Positions 44,930-54,147 of a DNA stretch of 64,000 nucleotides are shown piece after piece. The stretch covers positions 20,249 to 84,248 of the forward strand of contig CAWHBF010000035.1 of NCBI GenBank assembly GCA_963827515.1. The letters are read 5' to 3'. Under the pieces are notes generated by a model, which saw only the letters and a list, made by a program, of their open reading frames with translations, did no database searches and was not told the DNA's origin. The stretch comes from JABFSA01 sp963827515 (lineage in GTDB: Bacteria > Acidobacteriota > Vicinamibacteria > Vicinamibacterales > UBA2999). The position numbers and the translations under genes were made by a program. The number at the start of each line of letters is the position of its first letter. Positions within the stretch are counted from its first letter, which is position 1.

Positions 44930-46203
44930 GACGTCTCTCCTTCGATGTTCCGGTCCGCCACAGTACGGCGGCCAGCACGACGACCCACAGCAGGAACACG
45001 CTGATGTTGATGCGCTCCCACAACCCTATCCAGGGCGTGGGCAGATTGGCCCCCAAACGGGGAGCCTCGACGAACGTCAACCCGCCGAACGCGAGGAGGA
45101 CGACGATGCTGGCAATCGAGTAGAGGCGGAACTGCTTCCCGAAAGCCGCGGCTCCAAACCCGATCGCGAGAAACATGAGGAACACCGTCACGCCGCCGAG
45201 AACGACGTGCATTGTGTCGCTCAGCGTTCCTCCGCCGGCGGCCAGCACCTCGCGTTGATGCATCCCGGCAAACGGCCACAGGATCCCAAGCGATGCGTAG
45301 GCCAGGATCAGGCCTGCCCATGATTCGCACCGCACGATTTCGCCCGGCGGAACGCCAGATGCCCCAACCGAAGGCGCCGACCAGCAATGTGTAAATCGGC
45401 GCCAGTAGCGCCCATAGCCGTTCGGTCGGCGCCCCAATCGCGGTCAGTTCGCTCGGGACCTGCGACATGGGGTCGTAGCCCTCGTATCGAATTGCCCAGA
45501 TCATCACGGCATAGAGCAGCGAAGACGCGATGCCGCTGGCGAGGAGTGCCTTGCGCCACCCCTCGCCGCTGGTTTCGCGCGGTGCCGACGCAGCAGTGCT
45601 GCGCCGCTGAATTCCTCGCAGATGCCGCGCTTCCATGATGCGGTGGCCCAACTGAGCGAACGCGATCAGCAGCGGGCGCGGTAGCGCCGCCAGCACCGCG
45701 TACGCGCGTTCGACGAAGATGCGGCGGTGACCAGTCGGTGGCGTCGCACGAGCAAGGTCGAGCCAGCGCGAGGACGCACGTCCCCGCACGATCAGCCGTG
45801 TTCGGCCGTTTGGAATCGGCTCGAGAACGTGTTCCCAGGCGACGGCGCTGCTGCCGCGCCCGTCCGGAACCGTGAGCACGAGATCCCGGGGTGGATCGAC
45901 GGCGGCGACGACGAACGCGTCCTTGGCTCCTGGAACCGCAGGCATCACATCCCCGCGCGCGAGGGTCTGAAACCCCCGCAACATGCTCGTCGCACTTGGC
46001 GTTCCGCCGTTGTCGATCGCATCCCAGCTGTACCAGCCCGCTCGACCGGCGCCCATTTGTGCGATCCAAGGCCACACCTGTTCCGGAGGTGCGTCAATCG
46101 TGATCGCGTGCGTCGATGCGAAGATGGGCTCGGGAATTATCGCGTCGACCGGGAGGGCCCGGCGCTTTTCGAGAGTCGTGGCAATGCAGGTCGCGGCTAC
46201 CAT
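44898..46203 (-). pseudogene. SRPBCC domain fused to DUF998-like membrane domain, one frameshift
   Basis: N-terminal SRPBCC domain: HAITIDAPPEQVWPWIAQMG then GRAGWYSWDAIDNGG and WEHVLEPIPNGRTRLIVRG, very similar in pattern to the protein at 43312. After about residue 235 a membrane domain begins (KALLASGIASSLLYAVMIWA, GYDPMSQVPSELTAIGAPTE), resembling DUF998 proteins. Near 45320 the frame changes and the remaining helices (GLILAYASLGILWPFAGMHQ, INISVFLLWVVVLAAVLW) continue in another frame to 44898. A total of about 430 residues if repaired. SRPBCC-membrane fusions are unusual. Confidence 0.75.
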
Positions 46204-46356
46204 GGCACCATGGAAAGAGGCATTTTCCGTGCCTGCCTCGGTGGCCCTGAGATCGCGCGGAATTCGAAGGACGCTGCCGGCGTTCCGGCACTCAAAGCTG
46301 ATCCGCCGCCGAAAATCCCCCGTTCGAGTGGATTTTCACCCGGTGACCGAATTGGA

Positions 46357-46761
46357 TCAGGAAGTGCGTCGGCCAGCGCGGCCGAGATACCAGGGCATCA
46401 ACGCGAATACGCAGAGACTCACGCGATACGCCGCCCCGGACACCGGGTCACGACTCGAGAACACATCCTTCGGTGTCAGGCCCAGCAGCGTGACACCGAG
46501 GATGAATTCTGCGAGCAGGAGAAGCACGAGTGCCGTAACACCGACGATGAGCCGTGACGGTTGGTCGCGCTCTGCCAGGAAACGGCGATTGACCCAGCGC
46601 GCGGCGAAAAAGACCACGGTGAGCATCAACGGCAGTTCCGAAAGTTCTGCGACCCTGACGCCGACCGCCGGCACTAACCACAGAAGCCTGACAGTCCCAA
46701 ACACGAAGCCGGCGCCAAAGACGATCGCAAAATAGACTGCCGACCACGTGAGCAACTTCAT
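46357..46761 (-). CDS. Small integral membrane protein of unknown function
   Basis: 134 residues from ATG 46761 (MKLLTWSAVYFAIVFGAGFV); the longer open frame upstream has no hydrophobic or domain character. Four membrane helices with an Arg-rich loop (FAARWVNRRFLAERDQPSR) between the second and third. It resembles small DUF-type membrane proteins without a name I can assign. Downstream genes on the same strand are the SRPBCC/hydrolase set, 153 bases away. Confidence 0.7.
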   Translation of the reverse strand: MKLLTWSAVYFAIVFGAGFVFGTVRLLWLVPAVGVRVAELSELPLMLTVVFFAARWVNRRFLAERDQPSRLIVGVTALVLLLLAEFILGVTLLGLTPKDVFSSRDPVSGAAYRVSLCVFALMPWYLGRAGRRTS

Positions 46762-46882
46762 GGCAGTGTTCGAGTCACGCGTCGTGAAATGCACCCAGCC
46801 ACTTGCCGTTTCGTTGCCAGGACGACCAGATCGAACGGCTTCGTGCAGGCGGCCGAAAGACTCGACGCACCGAAGAAGCGTG

Positions 46883-47635
46883 CTAATTCTTTGGAAGCGT
46901 CGGTGGATTCGCGTGAATGGCGCCGGGCAGGGGCAACATGTGCTGCGTGTCCACTTCGTTGTCCGCACAGCGCGCCGGGAGGAGCCGCGGGAAATCCAGG
47001 CGCTCCACCTTCAGCTGATAAGTCCAGGGCTTGGTGTAGAACACCGGGTCTTCCACCGTGACGGTCCACGTAAAGGCGTCCGGTCCGGTCTTCTGAAAGC
47101 GCTCGACCAGGTGCATTTGCGCGCTGTGCTGAAGACCGCCTCGATCGAGCCAGCTCTCGGGTCTGGTCCCGACCGTATCCACAATCAGCGTGTCGCCCTC
47201 CCATCGGCCAGTCGAATGCCCCATCCACTCCGGATAGTCCATGATGTCGGCGGGATGATCGGCGTTCATGTAGAAAATGCGGTAGTCGATGTGCTCGGTG
47301 ACGACGGCAATCACCTCGGGGGTCTGCACGATCATGTACGGATTGGTGGCGGCCATGCCGCGGTTGGGTCCGTACGGCATGCAGGTGTTTCCAGGGAATT
47401 TCGAATGGTCGACAGCGCGATACTGTTCCGCTCCGTGCGGGGTGAGCACAATCTCCTCGCCCGGAAGCAAATGCTCGGTGAGGTCGTCGGCGGCGCCCTG
47501 CCAGATGCCGTTGAAGTTTCGAGCATCCATGACGGCTTCCGTGGCAGCACCATTTGTCCCAGGCTGCGTCGCGCACGACGCGCCCAGCAGGATCACCGTA
47601 CTCCACACACCGAACGTCGGGGCAAGCCTGCTCAT
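46883..47635 (-). CDS. Secreted lipoprotein, partner of DUF6152 protein
   Basis: 250 residues from ATG 47635. The signal peptide ends in a lipobox (ILLGASC). The mature part has NGIWQGAADDLTEHLLPGEE, a TPHGAEQY region, NPYMIVQTPEVIAVVTEHID and the characteristic GRWEGDTLIVDTVGTRPESW then LDRGGL, a pattern I know from a large, uncharacterised acidobacterial and proteobacterial secreted family that travels with DUF6152. It starts 22 bases after the DUF6152 stop on the same strand. Confidence 0.8.
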   Translation of the reverse strand: MSRLAPTFGVWSTVILLGASCATQPGTNGAATEAVMDARNFNGIWQGAADDLTEHLLPGEEIVLTPHGAEQYRAVDHSKFPGNTCMPYGPNRGMAATNPYMIVQTPEVIAVVTEHIDYRIFYMNADHPADIMDYPEWMGHSTGRWEGDTLIVDTVGTRPESWLDRGGLQHSAQMHLVERFQKTGPDAFTWTVTVEDPVFYTKPWTYQLKVERLDFPRLLPARCADNEVDTQHMLPLPGAIHANPPTLPKN

Positions 47636-47657
47636 GGCGATTCTCCGGGCGGCACGC

Positions 47658-48050
47658 CTAGTTTCTTCCGCTGAAAAGTTGGCGCCCATCCGCCGTTGTG
47701 ATGGATCCAAGGTGCACCCTCGGTGATCCGTTCTTCGATGGGGCGGCACCGTCGATCTTCACCATGTCTCCCGGCTTCACGTGTTCCTTCCTCCATCCCC
47801 GTCTGTAGAGAGAGTTCGGTGTGCCGCCTTCGACCGCATAGTTCATGACCTTGCCATTGGCGCCTGTCACGTCCACGTAGATGTGAATGTGTGGATTCTG
47901 CCACTCGATCTTCGTGACCTTGCCGACGAGCGACACCTCCTTTTCCGGGGCGACGTCATACACCGTAGCGGCGTTGTGGTGCGCGAAAAGGGGAACGCTG
48001 ATACACAGCACGCCCACACCTGCAATCAAGACGTGACGCACGCTCGACAT
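47658..48050 (-). CDS. DUF6152 family secreted protein
   Basis: 130 residues with a signal peptide ending LFAHHNAATVYD. The conserved core VSLVGKVTKIEWQNPHIHIY and VKPGDMVKIDGAAPSKNGSP is the DUF6152 signature, a small beta-barrel-like domain with an invariant EWxNPH motif. Function unknown. It forms a two-gene unit with the lipoprotein that follows. Confidence 0.85.
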   Translation of the reverse strand: MSSVRHVLIAGVGVLCISVPLFAHHNAATVYDVAPEKEVSLVGKVTKIEWQNPHIHIYVDVTGANGKVMNYAVEGGTPNSLYRRGWRKEHVKPGDMVKIDGAAPSKNGSPRVHLGSITTADGRQLFSGRN

Positions 48051-48122
48051 CGTGAATACCTCCTGCTGGACTCAGGTCCCTGGGTGACACGGGGAACGAT
48101 GAGGCGCAATCGCTCGGTTGAT

Positions 48123-48968
48123 CTACTTCCTGGGCTGCGTTTTCAGGCTCTGCTTGGCCAGCTCGTCCTGGAACTGTTTCTCGTAGGTGTCGACGTGTTT
48201 CGGAAGCGTCGTCGCATCGATAAACGGATTCACGCCTGGACCGCGCTTGGACAGCTTCTCGAGGAGGCCGTAGTGCTGTCCATGTGAACCCAGGAACACG
48301 TCGGCATGCAGGGTTCTCGCAAGCTGGTACGTCCTTCGAAAGTCATTGGCCCTCTCGGGGTAGTCGGGGCTGTCGACGAGAGGACGCCCAGTTGCCCCGA
48401 AACCACAACCAATCACGACGTCGTAGGACCGGCCTCCGTCCTGAACCTTCATGGTGTAGGTCGTGCAGCCCTCCGTATGTCCAGGTGTCAGTAAAGCCGT
48501 GAGGGTGACGCCGCCAAGCTCCACCCTGTCACCACTGCGGAACACCCTGTCGATCGGGTGCGGCTTTCCGCCGGGCTTCAGATCTCGCAGCGCAGGAACG
48601 TCCTGCTCCATGACCATGACCTGGGCGCCGGTCAATGCCTTGATCTGGGCGTCGCCTTCCTGGTGATCCACGTGGGCGTGACTACCAAGGATGAGTCGGA
48701 TGTCGCCGAACCTGAACCCGAGCTTCTCGACACTTCCACGGATGGTTGCAAGCTGTCTTTCGTAGCCGCTGTTGATGAGGATGTGGCCATCGGGCGTGGT
48801 GACGAGATACGACGAGTGCTCCGCCTCTGGACCCACAAAGTAGACATTCCCGACTATCTGAAATGGTTCCACCAAGGTGTCGGCAGGGCTATTCGCTCCC
48901 TGAGCCAGGAGCGGCGTTGCACTCAGCGCCACGAGCAGCACCCAGTAAGGTAAGTGGCGTGTGTTCAC
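48123..48968 (-). CDS. Subclass B3 metallo-beta-lactamase-like hydrolase
   Basis: 281 residues from GTG 48968 (VNTRHLPYWVLLVALSATPL), which begins a proper signal peptide ending LLAQG; the longer frame lacks one. Zinc ligands of the B3 class are complete: HAHVDH at 97-102 (His97, His99, Asp101, His102), His164 in TPGHTEG, and the late His pair in SHGQHYGLLEKL. No Cys221, as expected for B3. Environmental B3 enzymes hydrolyse penicillins and carbapenems; resistance cannot be claimed from sequence alone. An insertion sequence lies upstream with its left repeat only 36 bases away. Confidence 0.88.
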   Translation of the reverse strand: MNTRHLPYWVLLVALSATPLLAQGANSPADTLVEPFQIVGNVYFVGPEAEHSSYLVTTPDGHILINSGYERQLATIRGSVEKLGFRFGDIRLILGSHAHVDHQEGDAQIKALTGAQVMVMEQDVPALRDLKPGGKPHPIDRVFRSGDRVELGGVTLTALLTPGHTEGCTTYTMKVQDGGRSYDVVIGCGFGATGRPLVDSPDYPERANDFRRTYQLARTLHADVFLGSHGQHYGLLEKLSKRGPGVNPFIDATTLPKHVDTYEKQFQDELAKQSLKTQPRK

Positions 48969-49003
48969 AGGCAGACAGATAGCACAGCGCGGGACGTGAC
49001 GCA

Positions 49004-49021
49004 AGAAGCCGCGTGGACGCC
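49004..49021 (+). repeat. 18-bp direct repeat, left flank of the insertion sequence
   Basis: AGAAGCCGCGTGGACGCC, repeated exactly at 50443-50460 on the other side of the transposase gene. Either an unusually long target duplication or an unrelated pre-existing repeat. Confidence 0.7.
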
Positions 49022-50442
49022 TGTAGGGAGTACATGATCTGGCCGCTCCCGAGAGCAAGTGATCTGACCGCTTGGAGCCGGCGGGGCTTCGGAGACCACC
49101 ATGGGGCAGGGAGACTCCATGAGGTATCCGGACCTCGCCTGGGAGCAGGCGATGAAGCTACAGGAAGTGATGTTGAAGGCGATCAGTGGGGAGATTCATT
49201 GGTTCCGGGCCGCGGAGATTCTGGGGATGCGGCCGCGGAGTCTTCGACGGTGGCGCGAGCGGTATGAGCGCGAAGGCTATAACGGATTGCTCGACCGTCG
49301 CACCGGCCGGCCCTCGCCGCGGCGCGCGCCGGTCGCCGAGGTCGCGCGGATCGTCTCGCTCTATCGGGAGCGGTATCGCGGGTTCAATGTCCGGCACTTT
49401 CATCAGATCCTACGGCGCGAGCACGCGGGCACGCTGTCGTACAGCTACGTGAAGAGCGCGTTGCAGGGCGCGGGGTTGATCAAGAAGCACCGGGCGCGGG
49501 GACGGCATCGCCGGCGGCGCGAGCCGCGCGCGTGTTTCGGCGAGATGCTGCACCTGGACGGGAGCGTGCACGCGTGGTTCGCGCTGGCGCCCGACGAACG
49601 GCCCTGCCTGATACTCGTGTCCGACGATGCGACGAAACGGGTGCTCCACGCGGCGCTGTATCCGAGCGAAAGCACCCATGCCGTGATGACGAGTCTGGCC
49701 GCCGTCCTGCGCACCGAGGGCCTGCCGATGGCCCTCTACACCGACCGGGCGGGGTGGGCTTTTTACACCCCGAAGGCCAAGGGGCCGGTCGATCGGACGC
49801 GGCTCACGCAGGTGGGCCGCGCGCTGGCGCGCTTGGGCGTGGAACACATCCCGTCCTACTCGCCGCAGGCGCGGGGCCGCAGCGAACGCCTCAATCGCAC
49901 CTTCCAGGATCGGCTCGTCAACGAGCTGCGGGTGGCCGGCATCGTCACGCCCGAGGCGGCGAATCGATATCTCGCCGAGCAGTTCGTGCCGCAGCACAAC
50001 GCGACGTTCGCGCGGGCGCCGCGGGACCCGGCGAGTGCCTTCGTCCGACTCGGCGACGTCGATCTCGACCCGATTCTCTGTCACGAAGAGGAGCGCGTCG
50101 TGGCCCGCGACAACACGGTCACGCTCGGGGGGCGGGCGCTGCAGATCGCGCCACAGCCCGGCCGTCGCAGCTGCGCCGGCTTGCGCGTCCTCATCCGCCA
50201 GCATCTGGACCGCCGGTACACGATCACGCGCGGCGCCCACCGGCTAGGCACGTTCCGCGCGGATGGGCAGCCGATGGACGCTGCCGCGCCTGTGGACGCC
50301 CGCACAGACCGGCGGGCGCCCACAAGTCGCTTGGACCGTCGGCCCAGAACGCCGCCGGCCCACAAGCGCCCACAGGCGTCACTCTAGCGAAAGCGGCCAG
50401 ATCACTTGTCAAACGAAAGCGGACAGATCACTTGCTAACAAC
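49022..50442 (+). mobile_element. ISNCY-type insertion sequence, complete
   Basis: About 1.42 kb. The left end starts TGTAGGGAG and the right end, read inward, TGTTAGCAAG. Each end holds two copies of a 20-base module in inverted orientation: 49054-49073 matches the reverse complement of 50417-50436 at 19 of 20 bases, and related modules lie at about 49036-49047 and 50391-50410. These are probably transposase-binding sites. One intact transposase gene inside. Confidence 0.8.
49101..50387 (+). CDS. ISNCY-family DDE transposase
   Basis: 428 residues. N-terminal helix-turn-helix region (ISGEIHWFRAAEILGMRPRS then LRRWRERYEREG) followed by a linker and an rve-type catalytic core. The DDE triad is Asp153 (MLHLDGSVH), Asp215 (ALYTDRAG) and Glu262 (RGRSERLNR). 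The C-terminus is Pro/Arg-rich. Starts are possible at 49101 or Met7 (49119). The frame is intact and all catalytic residues are present, so the element may be active. Confidence 0.9.
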   Translation: MGQGDSMRYPDLAWEQAMKLQEVMLKAISGEIHWFRAAEILGMRPRSLRRWRERYEREGYNGLLDRRTGRPSPRRAPVAEVARIVSLYRERYRGFNVRHFHQILRREHAGTLSYSYVKSALQGAGLIKKHRARGRHRRRREPRACFGEMLHLDGSVHAWFALAPDERPCLILVSDDATKRVLHAALYPSESTHAVMTSLAAVLRTEGLPMALYTDRAGWAFYTPKAKGPVDRTRLTQVGRALARLGVEHIPSYSPQARGRSERLNRTFQDRLVNELRVAGIVTPEAANRYLAEQFVPQHNATFARAPRDPASAFVRLGDVDLDPILCHEEERVVARDNTVTLGGRALQIAPQPGRRSCAGLRVLIRQHLDRRYTITRGAHRLGTFRADGQPMDAAAPVDARTDRRAPTSRLDRRPRTPPAHKRPQASL

Positions 50443-50460
50443 AGAAGCCGCGTGGACGCC
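50443..50460 (+). repeat. 18-bp direct repeat, right flank of the insertion sequence
   Basis: Exact copy of 49004-49021 in the same orientation. Confidence 0.7.
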
Positions 50461-50480
50461 GTTCTGGGAGCGGTAATCCT

Positions 50481-52154
50481 TCAGACCGAGAAGGAATGGA
50501 CCTGCAACGATCCGGGTACGTCCAGTGCTCGAGCCGGTATCTGCACGTGAAGAGCTGTACCACGGTCGGGCGCCGACGTGACTTTGAAAGTCCCGCCGAC
50601 GAGCCGGGCGCGCTCCTCGATGCTCAGCAGGCCGAGACCACCGCGCGCCGCCGCATCGTCCCGATCGAATCCGCGGCCGTGGTCGACAATGGTCAGCTCG
50701 ACGAGATCCGGTGTCTGCGTCAGCGACACGCTGGCATCTCGGACCCCGGCGTGCTTGGCGACGTTTCGCAGTCCTTCCTGTACGATGCGATACAGGCACA
50801 CGGCGGTATCGCGCGGAAGCGGCGCGAGCGCTCCATCTGAGCTGAAGCGGACGTCAAGCCGATTCTGCCGAGCGAAATCGGCGCAGTGCGTACGCAGCGC
50901 CGGGATGAGCCCGACGTGTTCGAGCGTTGCGGGATGCAGATCGTGAGATAAATCGCGGACGTGGTCGACGACTACGCCAGTCCGCTCCTGCAAGCCGCGA
51001 AGGGCGTCATTCAGTTCCGCCGGCTGGAGCGAGCGACGGCGAAGCGCGCTGATCGAGATCGACAAGGCCGCGAGCTGCTGGCCGAGATCATCATGCATGT
51101 CGCGCGCGATGCGGGAGCGCTCCAACTCCTGCGCGGTGATCAATTTGCCGGCCAGCTCGCGAACGCGACCGTAGCTCTCGCGGAGTGCCGATTCGCTCTC
51201 CTGCACGGCAAGCGATGCGCGGTCCCGTTCGCGGATCACGGCCGACAGACACAGCAGCGGGAGCGTGCTCGCCAGCAGGAACAGCTGCAGGGAGTCGACT
51301 TCCTCGAGCGGGGACAGTGAGGAGAAGGGGCCGAGGCCGTTGAGTACATTCCAGCTCGCGACCATCGAGACAATCAGCGCGGCCCAGCCGATACCTCCCG
51401 GTCCGAACCTGAACGCCGCCCACAGGAGCAGCGGCAGCGGCAGATACAACACGGCGGCGAAGGCCTGGGATCCCGCCGATCGCGAGAAGGCGATGCCGCA
51501 GGTGACGAGCAACAGCCCGGTCAACGCGGCTCCTTCGACAACGCCGGCCCCGCGAATGCGCCGCCAGTCACGCGCCGCCAGGTCGACGATGGCCGGCACG
51601 ACGATCAGGTGCGTCAGCACGTTGGATCTCGCGCGCGTGACGAACGCGGCGTAATAGCTGTCGCTCCACCCGGTGGCGACGGAGATGCCCGCGTCCGCGA
51701 AGGAGAGCAGCACGGTCGGAAGCGTGGCGCCGAACGCGACGAAGATCATCGTAGTGGCCAGACCGTCGAACACGAACGGACGCTGCGAACGTGTGATGCG
51801 TCGGACGAGAAACGCGCCGAGCGAGGCGTCGGCGCAGTTGGTCAAGAACAGCAGCGCCAGCACCAGCGGCGGCGCCCCGGTCCCCACCGACACCAGCATC
51901 TGCGCCGGGAACGCGGCGGCCAGGTACACGGGCCACCTCCTGAACGGCACGATCAGCAGCACCGCGAGCAGGATCGAATTGGGCAGCCATAGTACGGACT
52001 GCGGTGCGTTCGGCGACTGCAGCGCGAACCCAATCTGCGCGCCGAGATAGTAGGCCGCGGAGACGAGAATGGGTCCGACGGCGCCCTGCCCGGGCACCCG
52101 CCTCAGGACGGATCGAGCATCGGACAGCACAGGATCCACGAGGCATCTTGTCAC
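50481..52154 (-). CDS. MASE1-domain sensor histidine kinase (NarL-type partner expected)
   Basis: 557 residues. N-terminal MASE1 membrane sensor with about eight helices (SAAYYLGAQIGFALQSPNAP, SVLWLPNSILLAVLLIVPFR). Then a HisKA_3 dimerisation helix with the phospho-acceptor His in IARDMHDDLGQQLAALSISI, and an HATPase domain with the N box EGLRNVAKHAG and G boxes DHGRGFDRDD and GGLGLLSIEERA. No response-regulator gene is adjacent. The IS right flank begins 21 bases after its stop. Confidence 0.9.
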   Translation of the reverse strand: MTRCLVDPVLSDARSVLRRVPGQGAVGPILVSAAYYLGAQIGFALQSPNAPQSVLWLPNSILLAVLLIVPFRRWPVYLAAAFPAQMLVSVGTGAPPLVLALLFLTNCADASLGAFLVRRITRSQRPFVFDGLATTMIFVAFGATLPTVLLSFADAGISVATGWSDSYYAAFVTRARSNVLTHLIVVPAIVDLAARDWRRIRGAGVVEGAALTGLLLVTCGIAFSRSAGSQAFAAVLYLPLPLLLWAAFRFGPGGIGWAALIVSMVASWNVLNGLGPFSSLSPLEEVDSLQLFLLASTLPLLCLSAVIRERDRASLAVQESESALRESYGRVRELAGKLITAQELERSRIARDMHDDLGQQLAALSISISALRRRSLQPAELNDALRGLQERTGVVVDHVRDLSHDLHPATLEHVGLIPALRTHCADFARQNRLDVRFSSDGALAPLPRDTAVCLYRIVQEGLRNVAKHAGVRDASVSLTQTPDLVELTIVDHGRGFDRDDAAARGGLGLLSIEERARLVGGTFKVTSAPDRGTALHVQIPARALDVPGSLQVHSFSV

Positions 52155-52166
52155 ATCTCGCCGAAA

Positions 52167-52652
52167 TCATCGGGCGTCAGCCCGCCGCGCTGCCTCGATG
52201 GTGGCAATGTCGATCTTCTTCATCGGCATCATCGCCTCGAACGCACGCTTTGCCTCACCGCCGCCAGCCGCCATCGCGTCGGTTAGCGCGCGCGGGGTGA
52301 TCTGCCAGGAGAGGCCCCAGCGGTCCTTGCACCAGCCGCACTGACTTTCCTCGCCGCCATTGCCGACGATCGCGTTCCAGTAGCGGTCCGTCTCTTCCTG
52401 ATTGTCCGTCGCGATCTGGAAGGAGAAGGCCTCGCTGTGCTTGAAAGCCGGACCGCCGTTGATACCGAGACAGGGAATCCCAAGAACGGTAAATTCCACC
52501 GTCAGCACATCTCCCTTCTTGCCGCCCGGGTAGTCAGTGGGCGCCTCCCGAACAGCGGTCACTTTGCTATCCGGAAAGGTGGCAGCGTAGAAACGTGCCG
52601 CCTCATGCGCATCTTTGTTGAACCAGAGGCAGATCCTGTTCTTTGGATTCAT
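52167..52652 (-). CDS. PhnB-like VOC-fold protein
   Basis: 161 residues from ATG 52652 (MNPKNRICLWFNKDAHEAAR). The family pattern is visible: RFYAATFPDSKVTAVREAPT, VEFTVLGIPCLGINGGPAFK, ETDRYWNAIVGNGGEESQCG and WCKDRWGLSWQITP. Often mislabelled as 3-demethylubiquinone methyltransferase; it is a VOC-fold protein with no proven enzymatic role. It ends 12 bases before the histidine kinase start, same strand. Confidence 0.87.
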   Translation of the reverse strand: MNPKNRICLWFNKDAHEAARFYAATFPDSKVTAVREAPTDYPGGKKGDVLTVEFTVLGIPCLGINGGPAFKHSEAFSFQIATDNQEETDRYWNAIVGNGGEESQCGWCKDRWGLSWQITPRALTDAMAAGGGEAKRAFEAMMPMKKIDIATIEAARRADAR

Positions 52653-52792
52653 GTTCCTGTGCTCCTTGTGCTCGGTGGCTTCGACGATCCTATGCAAGTT
52701 TCGGGCACCTCATTGGGAAGGCGAAAAATCACCGAGAAAGGGCCTCGTGTCACCTTTTTACGCTTCAAGCTCTCTGTTTGAGGGGAGGCGAC

Positions 52793-54139
52793 ATGAATAT
52801 CGACTGTCCAACCACACCCTGGTGCGCTCTCCGCGCAGGACTCGGCGCCGCCGCGCTCCTGGCTGGAGGAGCGATGAGACTCATCGGGAGCGCGTCGACT
52901 GTATTCGCGCTCGTACTGACATTCGTCATCTCCGGGTCCGGTCAAGCGACAACCGCCCAACAGCGCGCCGGCGATCCTGACGACAACGGCGACCGACGGC
53001 GCCAGGAAGATGGCGGGCAGAAACATCGAACAGGACAGGCGATTTTTCGCTTCGACACCTTCGGCGACGAACAGTTGTGGACCAACGTATTGCGCTTGCA
53101 CGAGCCGATCGCGACAGTCGATCCTGCGACGGCGCTGGCCGTCGGTCTCAAGGTGGATGTGGATGCCTTGCCGCGCGCACTCATCGCCGCCCTCCGCGCG
53201 GGACAGGTCGATCTCACGAGCCCCGCCGTCACCACGGAATTGCTACGGCTCAACGCCGTCGTCGGCATCAAAGGCACGGTGAATGAGACGGACGAGCTGA
53301 CGAGTATCGGCGTCACGTGCGCGTTGTGCCACTCGACGGTCGACAATTCGTTCGCGCCTGGCATCGGCAAGCGGCTGGATGGCTGGGCGAATGTCGACTT
53401 GAATGTGGGGGCGATCGTCGCGCTGTCGCCGGCGTTGCCCGATGCGCTCAAGGCCGAGCTTCGCACGTGGGGCCCCGGCAAATACGATCCCCGACACCAC
53501 GCGTTCGACGGCACGAACCTCGTTCCGCTGAACGAGCCATCGCTGCCGATTGTGATCCCGTCGATCTACGGATTGAAAGGTGTCGGCTTCGAAACGTACA
53601 CGGCCGACGGGCCCATCTCGTATTGGAACAGCTACGTGGGAGTCGGGCAAATGGGCGGTCACGGCAGCTTCAGCGATCCACGCATCGGTCTCTTCATCAC
53701 GCAGACACCGGACCTCGTCACCCCGAAGCTTCGGGCGTTGCTGGACTATCAGTTGAGCTTGCGCGTTCCGGATCCTCCAAAAGGAAGCTTCGACAAGGCA
53801 GCGGCGAGGCGCGGCAAGCAGCTGTTTCGCAACGAAGCGGGATGCGCGACCTGCCATCAGTCGCCGAACTTTACCGACGTCTTGAGTGGCCCCAGTCGCA
53901 CGGTGCCATTCCTGCACGAACCGGTGGAGGTCGGCATGGATCCGGGCTATGCGGCCAGGACCGCGACAGGAAAGTACCGAACAACGCCGTTGCGCGGACT
54001 GTGGCAGCACGCGCCCTATTTTCATGATGGCAGCGCGCCCGATCTCCCCGCGGTGGTGAATCACTACAACCAGCTGTTTGCGCTCAACCTGACCGCGGCG
54101 CAGAAGGCCGATCTTGTTGAGTTCCTGAAATCGATCTGA
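52793..54139 (+). CDS. Di-heme cytochrome c peroxidase-like protein
   Basis: 448 residues from ATG 52793 with GGAGG upstream. A hydrophobic signal (about 20-50) targets the periplasm. Two heme-binding CxxCH motifs are present, VTCALCHSTVD and GCATCHQSPNF, about 175 residues apart, in the order of MauG/CcpA-type di-heme proteins, and the end LRGLWQHAPYFHDGSAPDLP then VVNHYN is characteristic of the family. The first domain is degenerate, so peroxidase activity is uncertain. The ECF sigma gene begins 8 bases after its stop. Confidence 0.87.
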   Translation: MNIDCPTTPWCALRAGLGAAALLAGGAMRLIGSASTVFALVLTFVISGSGQATTAQQRAGDPDDNGDRRRQEDGGQKHRTGQAIFRFDTFGDEQLWTNVLRLHEPIATVDPATALAVGLKVDVDALPRALIAALRAGQVDLTSPAVTTELLRLNAVVGIKGTVNETDELTSIGVTCALCHSTVDNSFAPGIGKRLDGWANVDLNVGAIVALSPALPDALKAELRTWGPGKYDPRHHAFDGTNLVPLNEPSLPIVIPSIYGLKGVGFETYTADGPISYWNSYVGVGQMGGHGSFSDPRIGLFITQTPDLVTPKLRALLDYQLSLRVPDPPKGSFDKAAARRGKQLFRNEAGCATCHQSPNFTDVLSGPSRTVPFLHEPVEVGMDPGYAARTATGKYRTTPLRGLWQHAPYFHDGSAPDLPAVVNHYNQLFALNLTAAQKADLVEFLKSI

Positions 54140-54147
54140 GAGGCTCT

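Noticed and set aside
48123..48968. Calling the B3-type enzyme an antibiotic resistance determinant
   Set aside because: Zinc ligands are complete, but many environmental B3-like enzymes have other or weak activities; sequence alone does not support a resistance claim.
49410..50240. Minus-strand open frame inside the transposase gene
   Set aside because: Antisense shadow; the plus strand has the DDE triad and the helix-turn-helix.
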